DNA of 62,000 bases, taken from positions 553,065,136-553,127,135 of the forward strand of contig NC_081413.1 in assembly GCF_030272615.1 (NCBI RefSeq), written 5' to 3'. The stretch's first letter is position 1. The number at the start of each line of letters is the position of its first letter. Both the position numbers and the translations under genes were made by a program. The notes beneath the pieces are model-generated. The model did not search any database, was not told where the DNA came from, and saw only the letters and a program-made list of their open reading frames with translations. The stretch is from Cryptomeria japonica (Eukaryota; Streptophyta; Pinopsida; Cupressales; Cupressaceae). Below, piece after piece: positions 23,469 to 34,663 of this stretch.

Positions 23469-23889
23469 TGTCTATTTCTTTGATAGAGTTGGAAAGTATT
23501 GGTGAAAAGGATCGCAAGCAAGGCACATTTATCGGCAAGAGGGCGTTAAGGTCTTGCATATTGATCAACACTTCAAATAGGTCAGGAATTTCTTAGTTTA
23601 CGTTCATTATTATTTACAATCTCTGTTATATGTCATGTTATTGTCTTGCTTATGAAATAGTTATGGTTATGTTTTATTTATCGTTAGGGATTGTTAAATA
23701 AAATCATATAATAGAAGTTGTGAATACGTGATGACTATAGAAGTGGAATAGTGTTTAAGTTCAAATTTCACACTTGTTATTATATGGAAGAAATGTATGG
23801 TTGCGTTCAAAACCTAGTTATTAAGATTTATTAGACGTTGCTCTAGGAGAGTCAGGGAAGTAATAGTTTACTATTGATACGTTACAAAG

Positions 23890-24288
23890 ATGGTGCGAGT
23901 CAAACAGACAGCTCGCAAATCCGTAGCAGGCTATGCTCACTACTTAAAAGTCAAGAAAGATTCTTTGACACCTATCAAGCCTATTGTGGAGGACAACCCA
24001 GCTCCTGAAGAGAACCCAGTCCCTGAAAAGAGCAAAGAGATTGATAAAGGTCCTACTCAGAGTCCAACTAAAGAAGTTACTGTTGGAAAAGGGAAAGAAC
24101 CTAAGCTAGAGTGCTCGCCAGAAAAGCCGATAGTTATAAGTTCTGACTCGTCGGAGGGGTATACCCCCTTAAGTGATAATGAGTCTATGGGGTACTTTCC
24201 CCTAAGTGAAAGCAAATCTGAAGGATATACTCCTTTAGATCATGTAGATTCTGACGAGTGCACTTCTTCGTATTTTCTGGAAGAATGA
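23890..24288 (+). CDS. 132-aa protein with histone-H3-tail-like N-terminus, SIM-like motif and 11-aa repeats
   Basis: The ATG has a good context (A at -3, G at +4) and an in-frame TGA five codons upstream, so the start is well fixed. Residues 2-16 read VRVKQTARKSVAGYA against the H3 tail ARTKQTARKSTGGKA. Ten of fifteen positions match, including the residues equivalent to K4, R8, K9 and S10. The rest is not histone. There is a Pro/Glu segment (about 33-50), then PIVISSDSSE at 80-89, which fits a SUMO-interaction motif (short hydrophobic core followed by Ser/acidic residues). Three 11-residue repeats follow, beginning GYTPL, GYFPL and GYTPL at 90, 101 and 112, and an acidic tail. There is no signal peptide or membrane segment. 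It lies in the 4.4-kb insertion, antisense to the presumed LTR direction. Tat-lineage elements are known to carry extra, sometimes antisense, ORFs. Function is unknown; a chromatin-interacting role is inference. Confidence 0.6.
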   Translation: MVRVKQTARKSVAGYAHYLKVKKDSLTPIKPIVEDNPAPEENPVPEKSKEIDKGPTQSPTKEVTVGKGKEPKLECSPEKPIVISSDSSEGYTPLSDNESMGYFPLSESKSEGYTPLDHVDSDECTSSYFLEE

Positions 24289-24299
24289 TGTAACACTCT

Positions 24300-25852
24300 A
24301 GTGTAAGAAAATAAAAATAAATAAAAATAAAGACATTATTCTATGAAGAAATGTATTATGTCTTATTGTAAGATTTCCTTGATGAAATAATAATATCTAT
24401 TTTAATCTTCATCTATTGTATCAATGGAAATTATTAAGGTGGCGTACCTATAGTAGTTAACAAGAGTAATCAAACTCTTAAACTTGTCAATAAGTAAAAT
24501 TCTGTGTTATACCGACCATATTGTTCTTCGTGTCTTGACAACGTATATTCATATTGCAAGTTAATTTTGTGATAGGTGTTGGTACGTAAGGTTACCTTGT
24601 TTTATATGGTGGTCGCAACTAAGTACACTAAGTCATGTTGTCAGTATGCCTTGTGTGTTGTGTCTTGGCTAATTATTTAGATGTATAACCTTAAGGAAAT
24701 GAGCCACTGTGAGTTGTTCATAATGGTCAACCTTAGGTTAATAATTATGTATCTTTCATTTGAGGTAGGTCAAGATTGGGAATGGTTGTCTGTGTCACCA
24801 TAGAGTTCTATAGATAGAACTAACCCAAAGTGTCCTAAGAGAGAGAGTGGCTTTCAAGTGGGGGCCGTGCCCAAAGTGGTGACAGGATAACCCGTTGGAA
24901 GTTGGTTAAGAAAGTGAAAATCTAATAAATGACTAGGGAAGGGTAGAATAAAAGTTAAATAAAACAATGTGCCTCGCACATAGGTGAGTGCTAGTACAGA
25001 ACTCATAATGTAGCGAGAAGGCCTGGAATGGCAAACTTACCACCTTGTCTTCGTGAGAGGATTGGTAAGGTCCGCATGAGTCTTAGTTGGAATTGGAGGT
25101 TCGGGAGAGGTTACCAGGATAACCCAGGATGGGGGCCGGGACCTATGGAGGCTGTACCATGGTATCCACCATAAGACATGCGATGACACTTTCTCCTTAG
25201 AGTCACTAGTGTTTTGTGAGTTGGGTCACATGATTGTAAGTGGAGTCTTGTAGTCCTTTTGTTCTTGTTTCATTTTGCTTGCTTGAGGGTTATCTACTAT
25301 CTCCAGCACGGTGGGGTGGTTCCCTTTCGAAATCACATGGTCGGGTGGTATTGTCACTTCCCATCGGATGTTCGGGTACGTATCTTCAGGCGAGGAAGGA
25401 CTTCACTGATGCTCTTGGATCGCGATTCATGTACCGACTCTTGTTCCTATCCATTATTCAGTTGAAAACTAGAGGTTTTGAAAAGAAACTTAATGTAACT
25501 TTCATTTTGTATCAATTTAGCTCATGATGTAATTTCTTTTTGAAAACATGTATTTTCGAATATTGAAAGCAAAGAAATGCTGTAATGTATGCTACTTCAA
25601 TTACTTAATTCTGTTGCATATAATATATGATTGCTTGAAGTATTTTAGATTCTTTCATTGTGGAAATTTTATCTTAAATATTTAATTTACGAAGTAATAT
25701 TCGTTGGTAACCCTTAGGAAATTCAAGTGTTAGACTTCTGCTATGTTATTAGGTGTGCTAAGGTTTAAATTCATGCACTTAATTAAAAAAAAAAAATTAT
25801 TTCACCCTTAGTTGCATAGATTTTGATGTTTTTTCCTTTAGGGTTCGTGACG
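24300..25852. other. Non-coding remainder of the insertion
   Basis: Immediately after the ORF is an A-rich, AATAAA-containing stretch (about 24310-24340) that could serve as its polyadenylation region. Further on, 'caggataaccc' recurs at about 24886 and 25118 within 'gggggccg' contexts. No other credible ORF is present; that at 25240-25527 has no known domain. Confidence 0.4.
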
Positions 25853-26118
25853 GGGCATTACACTTTACTAATTAGTCTTCTCCCCCTTTGACAACAATGC
25901 CAAAAAGTAAAACTAATTTAATTCATGATTCCTTCCGCTATGAAGTAATTTTCTTGTTGAAAATACAAATGTATCATCTCAGTCTCAGTTAGAGCAACTT
26001 GTCTTCAATCACTATTTCCTGCACAACTTTAGGCAACCTCCTAAACTGTGTAAAGTAGCATCAACTCATAGATAGTTATCTTGTAGATTCATAGAATTGA
26101 TGCTTTCAGCGAACTCTA

Positions 26119-26590
26119 TTAGTGAGTACTAGATAGGGGTAGGACCCCTAACTTACTTTTGAGATACTCAAAAGTGTCCCTTGGCAGTGGCTTTGTGAAA
26201 ATGTCTGCTATTTGTTCCTTTGAACTAATATATTCCAGTGCAACTTTCTTCTCTTGAACTTCTTCTCTGAGATAATGATACTTTATAGAGATATGCTTTG
26301 TCTTAGAATGCATCACCAGATTTTTTTAAATGTTAATGGCACTAGTATTATCACAGAATATAGTTATTGGCTCGGTAACTTTCTCATTCATACCTTCCAA
26401 CAGTTGTTTGATCCATGCTATATTGGTACAATTCAATGTTGCAATGACATATTCAGCTTCAGTTGTTGACTGTGAAATGCATCCTTGCTTCTTGCTAAGC
26501 CAAGTTACTAGTTTGTTTCCCAAAAAGAAAGCTTCACCGCTTGTGCTTTTCCTATCATCAATGTTTCCTGCCCAATCAGTATCAGTGTAG
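26119..26590 (-). pseudogene. Copia RNase H
   Basis: Minus-strand ORFs 26523-26326 and 26316-26119 are in the same frame. They read 'WLSKKQGCISQSTTEAEYV' and 'SKTKHISIKYHYLREEVQ', then 'ADIFTKPLPRDTFEYLKSKL', the standard C-terminal end of copia Pol. The first RNase H strand lies in the frame break at about 26560-26595, where pol shifts frame by one. Confidence 0.9.
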
Positions 26591-26594
26591 ACTT

Positions 26595-27965
26595 TTAAGT
26601 CAAAATCTTTCCTCTTTTATACACTAAACCATAATCTTCAGTGCCTCTTAAGTATCTTAAAATTCTCTTGATTGTTGTCATATGGTTTTCTTTGGGATCT
26701 GCAGAAAATCTTGCAGCTATACCTACTGCATGTGCTATATCCGGCCTGTTGTGAACCACATATTGCAACTTTCCTATCATAGATCGGTAAAGTGTCTCAT
26801 CAACATATGCGGATTCATCACTCTTTGATAGTTTACAATTGGTAGTAACAGGAGTACTTACAGGTTTAGAATCCTCCATTCCAAATTTCTTCAAGATTTC
26901 CTTTATATACTTGGATTGAGTAATGAAAATCTCATTTTTCATTTGCAGTATTTGTAAACCTATAAAATACTTTATTTCACTGATTAATGACATCTCAAAT
27001 TCTTTGCACATTTCATTTCCAAAGTTCTTGCATAAAGAGTCATTTCCACAAAAAATAATATCATCAACAAATATGGTTGAAAGCAGTATTCCATTGTCTT
27101 CATCATTCTTCATATGCATGTTGTTGTTTTCACTTGTCCTTATAAATCCAATCTTGATTAAGTAAGAGTGCAGTCTTTCGTACCATGCTCTAGGTGCTTG
27201 CTTTAGACCATATAAAGCTTTGTTCAACTTACATACCTGATCTTTATTCTTGTCTTCAATAAATCCTTCAGGCTGTTCAATATAAACTTCTTCTTCTAGT
27301 ATACCATTTAAAAATGCAGATTTAACATCCATTTGATATACCTTGAAATTTTTGTAAGCAGCATATGCCAACAATGTTCTCACTCCTTCAAGTCTTGCCA
27401 CAGGTGGAAAAGTCTCACCATAATCCATTCCTTCTTCTTGAGCATAACCTTTGCAAACTAGTCTTGCATTATTCTGAATGACCTCTCCTTTTTCATTTAG
27501 CTTGTTTCTAAAAATCCACTTTGTATCGATCACATTTTTCTCTTTTGGTCTTGGGACCAGTGTCCATGTTTCATTCTTCTTGATTTGTTCAATCTCTTTT
27601 GTCATAGCATTTACCCAATCTTCATTACTAAATGCCTCTTTTACTATTCTCGGTTCAAATTCAGATATCAGACATGTATTTTGTCTCAATTTGTTCCTTG
27701 TCTTCACTAGATCATCCTTATCTCCTATAATTTGACTTGATGCATGATTTCTTCTGACATACTTGGCTAATATAGGCTCGATAGGCTTTGTATGATCTTC
27801 TTCATCACTCAGTAACTGGGTATTTTCTTCATTTTCTTCATCAATTTTCTCAGTAGGACTTCTCGGTTGAACATATACAAACTCTTCATAATCTTCTGGT
27901 TCTTTGGAATTTCCTTCATCATTTCTTTCTACAAATTCATCAATTTTCACATTTGCACTTTCCAC
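26595..27965 (-). pseudogene. Copia reverse transcriptase (RVT_2)
   Basis: This is the longest uninterrupted part of pol, 456 codons. It contains an acidic linker, 'EAFSNEDWVNAMTKEIEQI', 'TKWIFRNKLNEKGEV', 'LDVKSAFLNG'-type motif (here MDVKSAFLNG), 'GLKQAPRAWYERL' and the catalytic 'FVDDIIFCGND'. The metal-binding Asp pair is intact. It ends at a stop where the RNase H frame shift begins. Confidence 0.95.
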
Positions 27966-28181
27966 TATTTTGTTAGATGATTTTATCAGACATTTAAATG
28001 CTTTACTTCTAGAAGAATAACCAAGAAATGTTCCTTCCTCGCTTTTCTAGTCAAACTTTCCATTTCTGTCATCTTTGTGAACATAATATCTACTTCCAAA
28101 TATTTTAAAGTAACTTACATTAGGTTTCTTGTCATACCAGATTTCATACAGTGTCTTCAAAGTTCCGTTCTTTAGTTGAAC

Positions 28182-28800
28182 TCAGTTCAGGGTGTAAACT
28201 GCAATGCTGATCGCTTCTCTCCAAAATGTTTGAGGTATCCTCTTTTCTATCATCAGGGTTCTGGCACAATCCACAATTGATCTGTTTCTTCTTTCAGCTA
28301 TCCCATTTTTCTGAGGTGTTCTCGGTGCAGATACTTGTCTCTTTATACCATGATCATTGCAAAATAGATTAAATTCATCAGAAATGAATTCTCCTCCTTT
28401 GTCAAATCTTAGACATTTAAACTGTCTTCCTATTTCTTTTTCCTCTCTAGCCTTATACCATTTGAACATTTGAAAGGCTTCTGATTTCTCTTTTAAAAAC
28501 ATAACTGACATCATCCTTGAGTAATCATCCCCAAATAATATGAAGTATTTATCTCCATAATAACTTTGAACTTTCATAGGACCACAAAGATCAGTGTGCA
28601 CAAGATCTAAAATTCCTTTAGAAGTGTAGGACTTACTTGTAAAGCTTGACTTTGTCATCTTACCCATCTAGCATCCTCTGCATATTGCTTTTTCAGGTTT
28701 TTCCAAGCTCGGTAGACCTCTCACTCGGTGCTTCTTACTTATTTTGATCAGGTTATCAAAATTTACATGACAAAATCTTTTATGCCATAACCAGGTATCT
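28182..28800 (-). pseudogene. Copia integrase
   Basis: The zinc-binding part (H..H then ICRGC) lies at about 28670-28790 and has a stop right after CRGC. The ORF 28667-28182 carries the catalytic core with all three acidic residues: 'LVHTDLCGPM', 'LRFDKGGEF' and 'GIAERRNRS'. The second motif is usually SDNGGE; the FDKGGE here is divergent. An in-frame stop at the end of 'SIAVYTLN' separates it from the RT ORF. Confidence 0.9.
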
Positions 28801-28964
28801 TCTATTTTAGCATACAGACAATTGTTTCAGGTTGAGTCAAGATGAAATGTATTACCTTTTGTTTGTATCCCGGTAGCAGCCAGCTTTCCATGCTTGTCAT
28901 GAACTTTGACACTTCCTTTCTAAAATTCTATTCAGTATCCTGTATTGTTTAGCTATGCTACACT

Positions 28965-29429
28965 TCACAGATTGTATTTCAAACCTTCAACCCAGTATAC
29001 ATCATCACATTTAGCATTGTCAAGAAGTGTGATAGAACCTTTACCTTTCACCAGACATGGTGCATCATTACCAAATCTTACATAACCTCCATCATAATCT
29101 TCTAATTTAACAAACTTATGTTTATCACCTGTCATGTGATGTGAGCATCCACTATCTATGATCCAAGAATCATTTTTATTTATGTGAGATATCAAGGCTT
29201 TTTCCTCATACCTTTCTTCATCTGATCCATCTTTGATAGCCACATATACAACTTCCTCTGTCTCAGTCTCATCATATTTGCCATTGTTGGATTCCTCATC
29301 AGCTACTAGGCATGTCTTTCTATCTCTCCTTCTGAAGTCTCGGTGTCCTCTATATTGATTGTCTTTCTGTCTGTCTTCTCGGTATTCTCTCTTTTCACTA
29401 GATTCTTTGTCAGGATAGTTAGAAGCCAT
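28965..29429 (-). pseudogene. Copia protease
   Basis: The ORF contains 'WIIDSGCSHHMTGDKHKF', the copia aspartic-protease active site with DSG intact, preceded by a charged Arg/Glu/Asp linker and followed by 'GSITLLDNAKCDDVYWVEGL'. It is in frame with the gag end upstream except for the stop in the zinc knuckle. Confidence 0.9.
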
Positions 29430-29438
29430 ATGTCCTAT

Positions 29439-30318
29439 TCAATCATAGTTAAAACATTTTAAAGGTAACTTTCCTTTGTACTTACCTTTGCCTCTTGGTA
29501 ACCTTCTGGCTAATAATGTTTCAAACTCTTCTTCCTTTCTGATTTCCTCATATAGTTTGTGTACCTCTTCCATGTTTTTGCCCCTCACTTGCTCCACTAT
29601 GATTTCCTTCAGTATACTTATACATTCTATCATTGTAATCATCAGATTCACCAAGATGAAAAGAACTGAATGCAGATTCAACTTTATTTACCGAAGACCC
29701 ACTGTTATCAAAATTACTTAACTCAAATGCATGTAGCTTACCGATAGTAGCATCCAAAGAGACTGGCATGTTTGGTACAGACCTTAATTCATTGATCGCA
29801 GAGACTTGAATGGCATAAGCAGGTAGAAGTGTTCTGAGCAACTTACTTGTTACATCCTTTTCTTCAATAGTTCCTCCTGCTCCTTTGATTTGATTGACAG
29901 TTTCCTTTAACCTTGTACTGTATTGGGTTATGTTCTCACCTTCATTCATTCTCATGGATTCAAGTTGACCTCTTAGACTATCTACTTTTGCTCTTTGAAC
30001 ATGTTCATCACCACCATACACAGATATAAGCTTGTTCCACATTGCTTTGGCATCAGTGTAGCCTTCTAGATCATTAAACTCTGAGTCGGTTAATGCTCAT
30101 GTTATCTCAATCATTGCTTGAATATGCTCTTGCTTTTCCTTTATCTCTTCCATTGTCATTGGGTAGGTGCTAGGTGCACTATAATCATTCTCCAGATAAT
30201 ATATTGCATATTCTCCAATTCTTGATAAGTGCAGCTTCATCCTTTTCTGCCATGTGGAGAAACTAGACTTGTTGAGCTTTGGTGCATCCCTTTTATACAT
30301 CTTCAGATCTTTCCTCAA
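29439..30318 (-). pseudogene. Copia Gag
   Basis: ORFs 30318-30097 and 30042-29548 share a frame, split by one TGA. They give 'KLNKSSFSTWQKRMKLHL' (Gag N-terminus) and 'MWNKLISVYGGDEHVQRAKV', then 'LRGQLESMRMNEGENITQYS', the usual copia Gag core. The frame then shifts once at about 29560-29680. The zinc knuckle near 29440 reads CFNYD-stop-IGHMASNYPD: the second and third cysteines of CCHC appear as Tyr, and a TGA sits between them, so nucleic-acid binding would be lost. Confidence 0.9.
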
Positions 30319-30349
30319 GTACCTTTAAACTTTTATTCTGGAGTCCAAA

Positions 30350-30361
30350 GCTTTGATACCA
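30350..30361 (-). promoter_or_regulatory. Primer-binding site of the copia element
   Basis: The minus strand reads TGGTATCAAAGC two bases after the 5' LTR end. This is the standard copia site complementary to initiator tRNA-Met, with A for G at one position relative to the copy at 36882. Confidence 0.9.
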
Positions 30362-30363
30362 AT

Positions 30364-31889
30364 TGTTAATAAGATGAGAGAGGGGGTGAATCATAAAAAC
30401 TCACTATGCAATATATTTATCAGATTCAACCTCGGTAGCCTTTACTACTATGCAACTATGGTTGTAAATCATTCAAACTCATAAATAGATACACTTAAAA
30501 CATCATAACACATTTAACACCAAATTTAACGTGGAAACCCAAATAGGGAAAAACTATTGTGGGATTTTAGACCCACTAAGAAATATACCCTTCTAGAGTA
30601 TGCTCGGTTAAAAGCCAATCCTTTTACAGATTACATAAACACATTGCTAGATGTGACCCGGTTAAGGGTTTTCCCTCAGACTTGTTAGAGTCTTGCACTT
30701 TGTTACAAGTGACCTTGTCAAAGCATTTCAAACACTCATTCAGAATGTTACCTTGCTAGAGGATTTACAATTAAGACTGTTAGGTCCACTCGGTTAAGAG
30801 ATTTCCTATCACTTACAAAATAAGTAATAGTATAAAATATATATCTACAACTTCACATCTGAAATGCTAAAGCAGATTCTATGTGCTCAATGTACTCAAG
30901 ATAATCTTGTCATAAGACTTATCTTGTTTCTTGCTGGGCTTCTCAACCTGTTCTTTAATCTGAAATTCAATCTTCTGTGCTCGGTGATCACTACTATAGT
31001 ATCATTGTTCTTATATTTGCCTGCATTCATTCTTCATCAACAATTTCTTATTTATAAACAATTCCTAACCGCTTAATCTCCTTGATCACATTTCCCATGA
31101 TCAATCTTAGCCATCAGATCTTCAAACTTGACTAGGTACATTGTATCTTTCGATCTGAAAATGTTTTATCTCACCTTGGAACTTGTATTCCTTCCTTGGA
31201 ACTTGTGCTAGGTTATGACCGTTCAATCTGCGTTGTAGATCTAACTCTTGTATTTTCGTTGTCATAGATCTTCAACAAACTTCTTTCACGACATACCAAA
31301 CATCTATACATCTCCGGCTCATTGGCATCTTTCATTAAAATAATTCTTTTATCCATCCAATGCGTTCTGTTAATACTCGGTTGTTACTCGGTAAATATTG
31401 AACCTCACTCGGTAGATATTCTGCCTTCTTTAACCGATAGCGATAACCTTAGGGTTTATCAACTAGCATATTGCTCTGTAACATAGAACAGTATCAAACC
31501 TTAACTAATTCTATAGCTTGAAATCTTTTCTCCTTTTTGTTCAGTCTTCGAATACTCATATATAGGATATCAAAACAATCAAAACAACAAGATCTCATCA
31601 TTGTCTAACTCGGTAATAGTTGCCCATCGAATAACTTATTACTCCCCTTCATTTTCATTCACTCTGTGTCACTTACCGACATCTTTATACTTATCAAAAC
31701 ATACTCATTAAGATATGGCAACATCATACTGAATCATAAAATCAATTGGTTGACATCAATGACAAAATAATATTATTAAGACAGTAATCATCCTTTCTCA
31801 GTTATATCCATAATCTTCAACAACCTTCTCAATAGCCTCATACCAACAAACTTACTGGAATGCCAACAATCTCCATTGTGAAATGCTAA
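30364..31889 (-). mobile_element. 5' LTR of the copia element
   Basis: Matches the 19859-21386 LTR base for base over most of its length, with scattered substitutions and small indels. Its outer end has lost the final CA, ending ...GCTAA before 'gactcat'. Confidence 0.9.
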
Positions 31890-34217
31890 GACTCATAATT
31901 AAAGGAGTAAAATTTGGCACTACACACATTTTATTGGAGGCAAATAGGAGAATGGAAGTGAATGCATTGTAATCACATTTATTTGTTGATAATTCATACT
32001 TGGTCACTCTTCTAGATAGTTTTATTGTGCAAGGTATTCTCCATGTAAATCCTATGTTATGTGATTATTGTATGTTGTTTATTTGTGTATCTTTGTTTCT
32101 ATCTTATGGTAATGTTATTCATTATTTATTATTATTATATGTTCACATAAGGTAGTGTTAATAAGCATGATATATAGGTTGAGTGTTGGCATCATAAACA
32201 AGAAGGATCTAAGCATGTTTATTTCACATTAAGGCGACTTAATTTCATATTTTCATATTAGCTTCAAATTTTCATGTTGGAGTACTCCAAGCCTTGTATC
32301 TCATCCTTTGATTGATTATGTGGATAGAGATTAAATTTTAAAACCTTTGGTATTAAGCCTGTATATTTCTCAGCATGTGGTATCAAAGATAAAGGATAAT
32401 TGGTTCAGGGTATTTCTCTATTTTCTATTTCTTAGCTTAAAAAGCTTGTAGGAATATATTATAAGGAATTAAAGGTTATTGGAGGCCTCTGGGGATGCAA
32501 TGAATGTTTTGTGAGTTAGCTTTATTTTGCAGATTTGTGAGATTGGAAGCCTCAAATATTGTCAATATGATATATGTTGGGCATTGTAAGCTCATGATTA
32601 TGGATTTTCATGGAGTTGGCTATTATTTGATAACCTATAACTCTTGCTTGATAATATGTGCGTATCCTCTTGTTTGGTGGTTTTGTTCCTTTACCTTGTG
32701 GTAATGTGCAGTGAGAAGGTGTTCACGGTAGATTGGTACTTATGATTTCCTGGTAACATGGAGAAACAGTACATCTATTTGGACAAAATTGGAGTGCTTA
32801 TGTTAGATTCGTGGTTGTAGCCCTTGGTTACATGAAAGAACATGAAGATAAGTTGTTGAACTCTTCATGAGTTGTGGAGCTAATATTTTTCATATGTTAC
32901 AAGTACCTGGACAACATGCTTTTCCTATTAGTTTTGTAGTTTCTCTTATTGTGTATCTATTGGTTTGTAGATTTATGCTTATTCCATTGCTTAGATGACA
33001 TGTAAGATGTGGATGTCTAAATTTTTTAATGGATTTTAGTTTTACGAAGATGGTTTTGTAGGTTTTACAAGTTAACTAAAATATGTGGTATGTAGATACG
33101 ACTGAATTTTGGGTGTTTTAGATGAAGATAGTTACAAGTTTGCATGGCTACTTGGAGGTTTCTTATTGATCTATGGTTACTCCTATATGCATTTGTTTGA
33201 AAAAGTAGGTCTAACGTTGATTCTGGTGTTTGAGTCTTGAAAATCCATATGTTATGCCTAATCATATTTGTTCCACGTGATACTAGTGTGAGGTTGAATC
33301 TTTTAGTTAATTGAGATTGGAGCACTAAATATGTATTTCTCCTTTCAAATCTTGCATATGTGCAAATTTTGTAAAAAAATTTATGAAAATTCAATTTGGT
33401 AGGCCTTATTGTTGATCATTATTACATTAATATGTTAATTGAAGTGAGAAAACATCATTATTACATTAAGATTCAATTTAGTAGGCCTTATTGTTGATCA
33501 TTATTACATTAAAAAGATGAGAGTTCTCAATCTGCATTTGTTACAAATAGTCAAAGGAGAAAATATCATTATCTTTTGATGTGTTATCTTCATTTCAAAA
33601 AAATTGGTCTAAGAGCTCCCTTGACCATAGGAGATGCAACTAGGAGTTTTATTGGTGGTGTGCACTTACTTCTCACTATTTTAACGCATAGAGCTGAAGT
33701 GATGGCCTATTTTGGAAAAATTGCAGTCATTGCCACTCATGAAAATCACTCAGTAAAAGTAAAATTGAAAATCCACTTGCAAAAGACTCTTACTCCTTCC
33801 TTGTAAAAGTAGTTAGTAGGATTTGATGATAAGGTAAATTTCTTGGGGGCGATAGCGTAAGGTAAAAATATCAAATGGGGTTCTAACAAATATATTATTT
33901 TCAATTACCTGCAATTACAATATGATGGTAAGGACCAGTGAACCTTTCATGTGGCTACAGTTTGTTGTCTAGTTGTTATCGCCATTGCATGGTAGAAGTA
34001 AAGTGATATAAGGGCAGGATGAATTTGGTGTTGTGTTTGAGTCTTTCAAAAGAAAATTTATTGGCAATATTTGTACTATTTCTTGTCCATTTGTTAAAAT
34101 GACTTATGTGCATATGCAAATTTCATTGAGTTTGCGTTGAAAATGGTTTTTGATGGTAGTCCAGATATACATGTAGAGTTCCTTTTCTTGCAGAGCATGG
34201 GTAAACATCATAAAGTA
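31890..34217. other. Unrecognised sequence with a possible copia PBS and a short tandem duplication
   Basis: Repeat R continues for a short distance. At 32378-32388 'TGGTATCAAAG' follows '...tttctcagcatg', which could be the primer site of another copia relic whose LTR began near 32183 (TGTTGGCATCATAAAC). This is weak. At 33386-33515 an approximately 90-bp segment ending 'ttgttgatcattattacatta' is duplicated. No coding domain was recognised. Confidence 0.35.
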
Positions 34218-34220
34218 TTA

Positions 34221-34660
34221 CAGCATGTTCCCATGCGGCTGCTTAGCTTATTTTTGCTAGCAGCTGCTGCTCAACTTTTTTAGGAAATATCTGTGGAGCA
34301 GGTGGCCCCATGAGTATTTATTTTTCTGCTTATTTTTTAAGGGAAATCTTAAAATTGGTATTAATAATATTAGTAATAATTTGTGCACGATAAAAAATAG
34401 AAATAAAATGTTAAAAAAAAAAGAGGGAAACAAATTTGTGGAGCCACGTGACATTTTTAGCAATATGCAGTTGCTGCTTATTTCCAGCCCCCCCTATTTT
34501 CCCATAGCTTATTTTCGATTCCTAAATAATAGCTGCTCCACTTAAATAGAAAAAGGTTCTAAATTATCCTTTTCCATCTATTTTAAATTTGCATGGGAAC
34601 ACTCCAACTGCTTCAAATTAAGCAGAAAATGGAGTTAAGCAGCCGCATCGGAACATGAGG
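34221..34660. mobile_element. 440-bp MITE, PIF/Harbinger (Tourist)-like
   Basis: Terminal inverted repeats read CAGCATGTTCCCATGCGGCT at the left and the complement of CCTCATGTTCCGATGCGGCT at the right, 22 of about 25 positions matching. The element is flanked by TTA on both sides (34218-34220 and 34661-34663), the target duplication preferred by PIF/Harbinger elements. There is no transposase ORF, so it is non-autonomous. A sub-terminal repeat of 'ctgctta'-type sequence is also present. Confidence 0.75.
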
Positions 34661-34663
34661 TTA

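Larger units (their letters stand above)
21430..25853. mobile_element. 4.4-kb insertion in the copia 3' region (probable giant gypsy LTR or truncated element)
   Basis: The copia 3' non-coding region is interrupted here: related 'aaagggggaga' contexts flank both sides. The right boundary on the minus strand reads TGTAATGCCCCGTCACGAAC, a start typical of plant gypsy LTRs. The left end is around 'tggcaatacc'. A/T-rich 'cttta'/'cttttaa' flanks may be an imperfect target duplication. There is no gag-pol inside. On the plus strand it holds TATA boxes (about 22659 and 23258), a strong hairpin (22700-22766), 41-bp tandem repeats (23351-23468) and one clean ORF (23890-24288). Orientation and class are uncertain. 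Confidence 0.5.
19859..31889 (-). mobile_element. Ty1/copia LTR retrotransposon, nearly complete, with internal insertion
   Basis: Two LTRs of about 1.53 kb (19859-21386 and 30364-31889) bound an internal region with, in minus-strand order, PBS, gag, protease, integrase, RT, RNase H and PPT. Integrase precedes RT, the copia order. 'gactcat' occurs on both outer flanks (19851-19857; 31890-31896), which fits a target-site duplication with the right LTR missing its final two bases. A foreign segment of about 4.4 kb separates the end of pol from the PPT. The LTRs differ at scattered positions, so the element is not very recent. Confidence 0.9.

Noticed and set aside
32183-32388. Short copia LTR followed by a TGGTATCAAAG primer site
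   Set aside because: Only the 11-base PBS-like match supports it; no second LTR or coding region was found, so it is not listed as an element.
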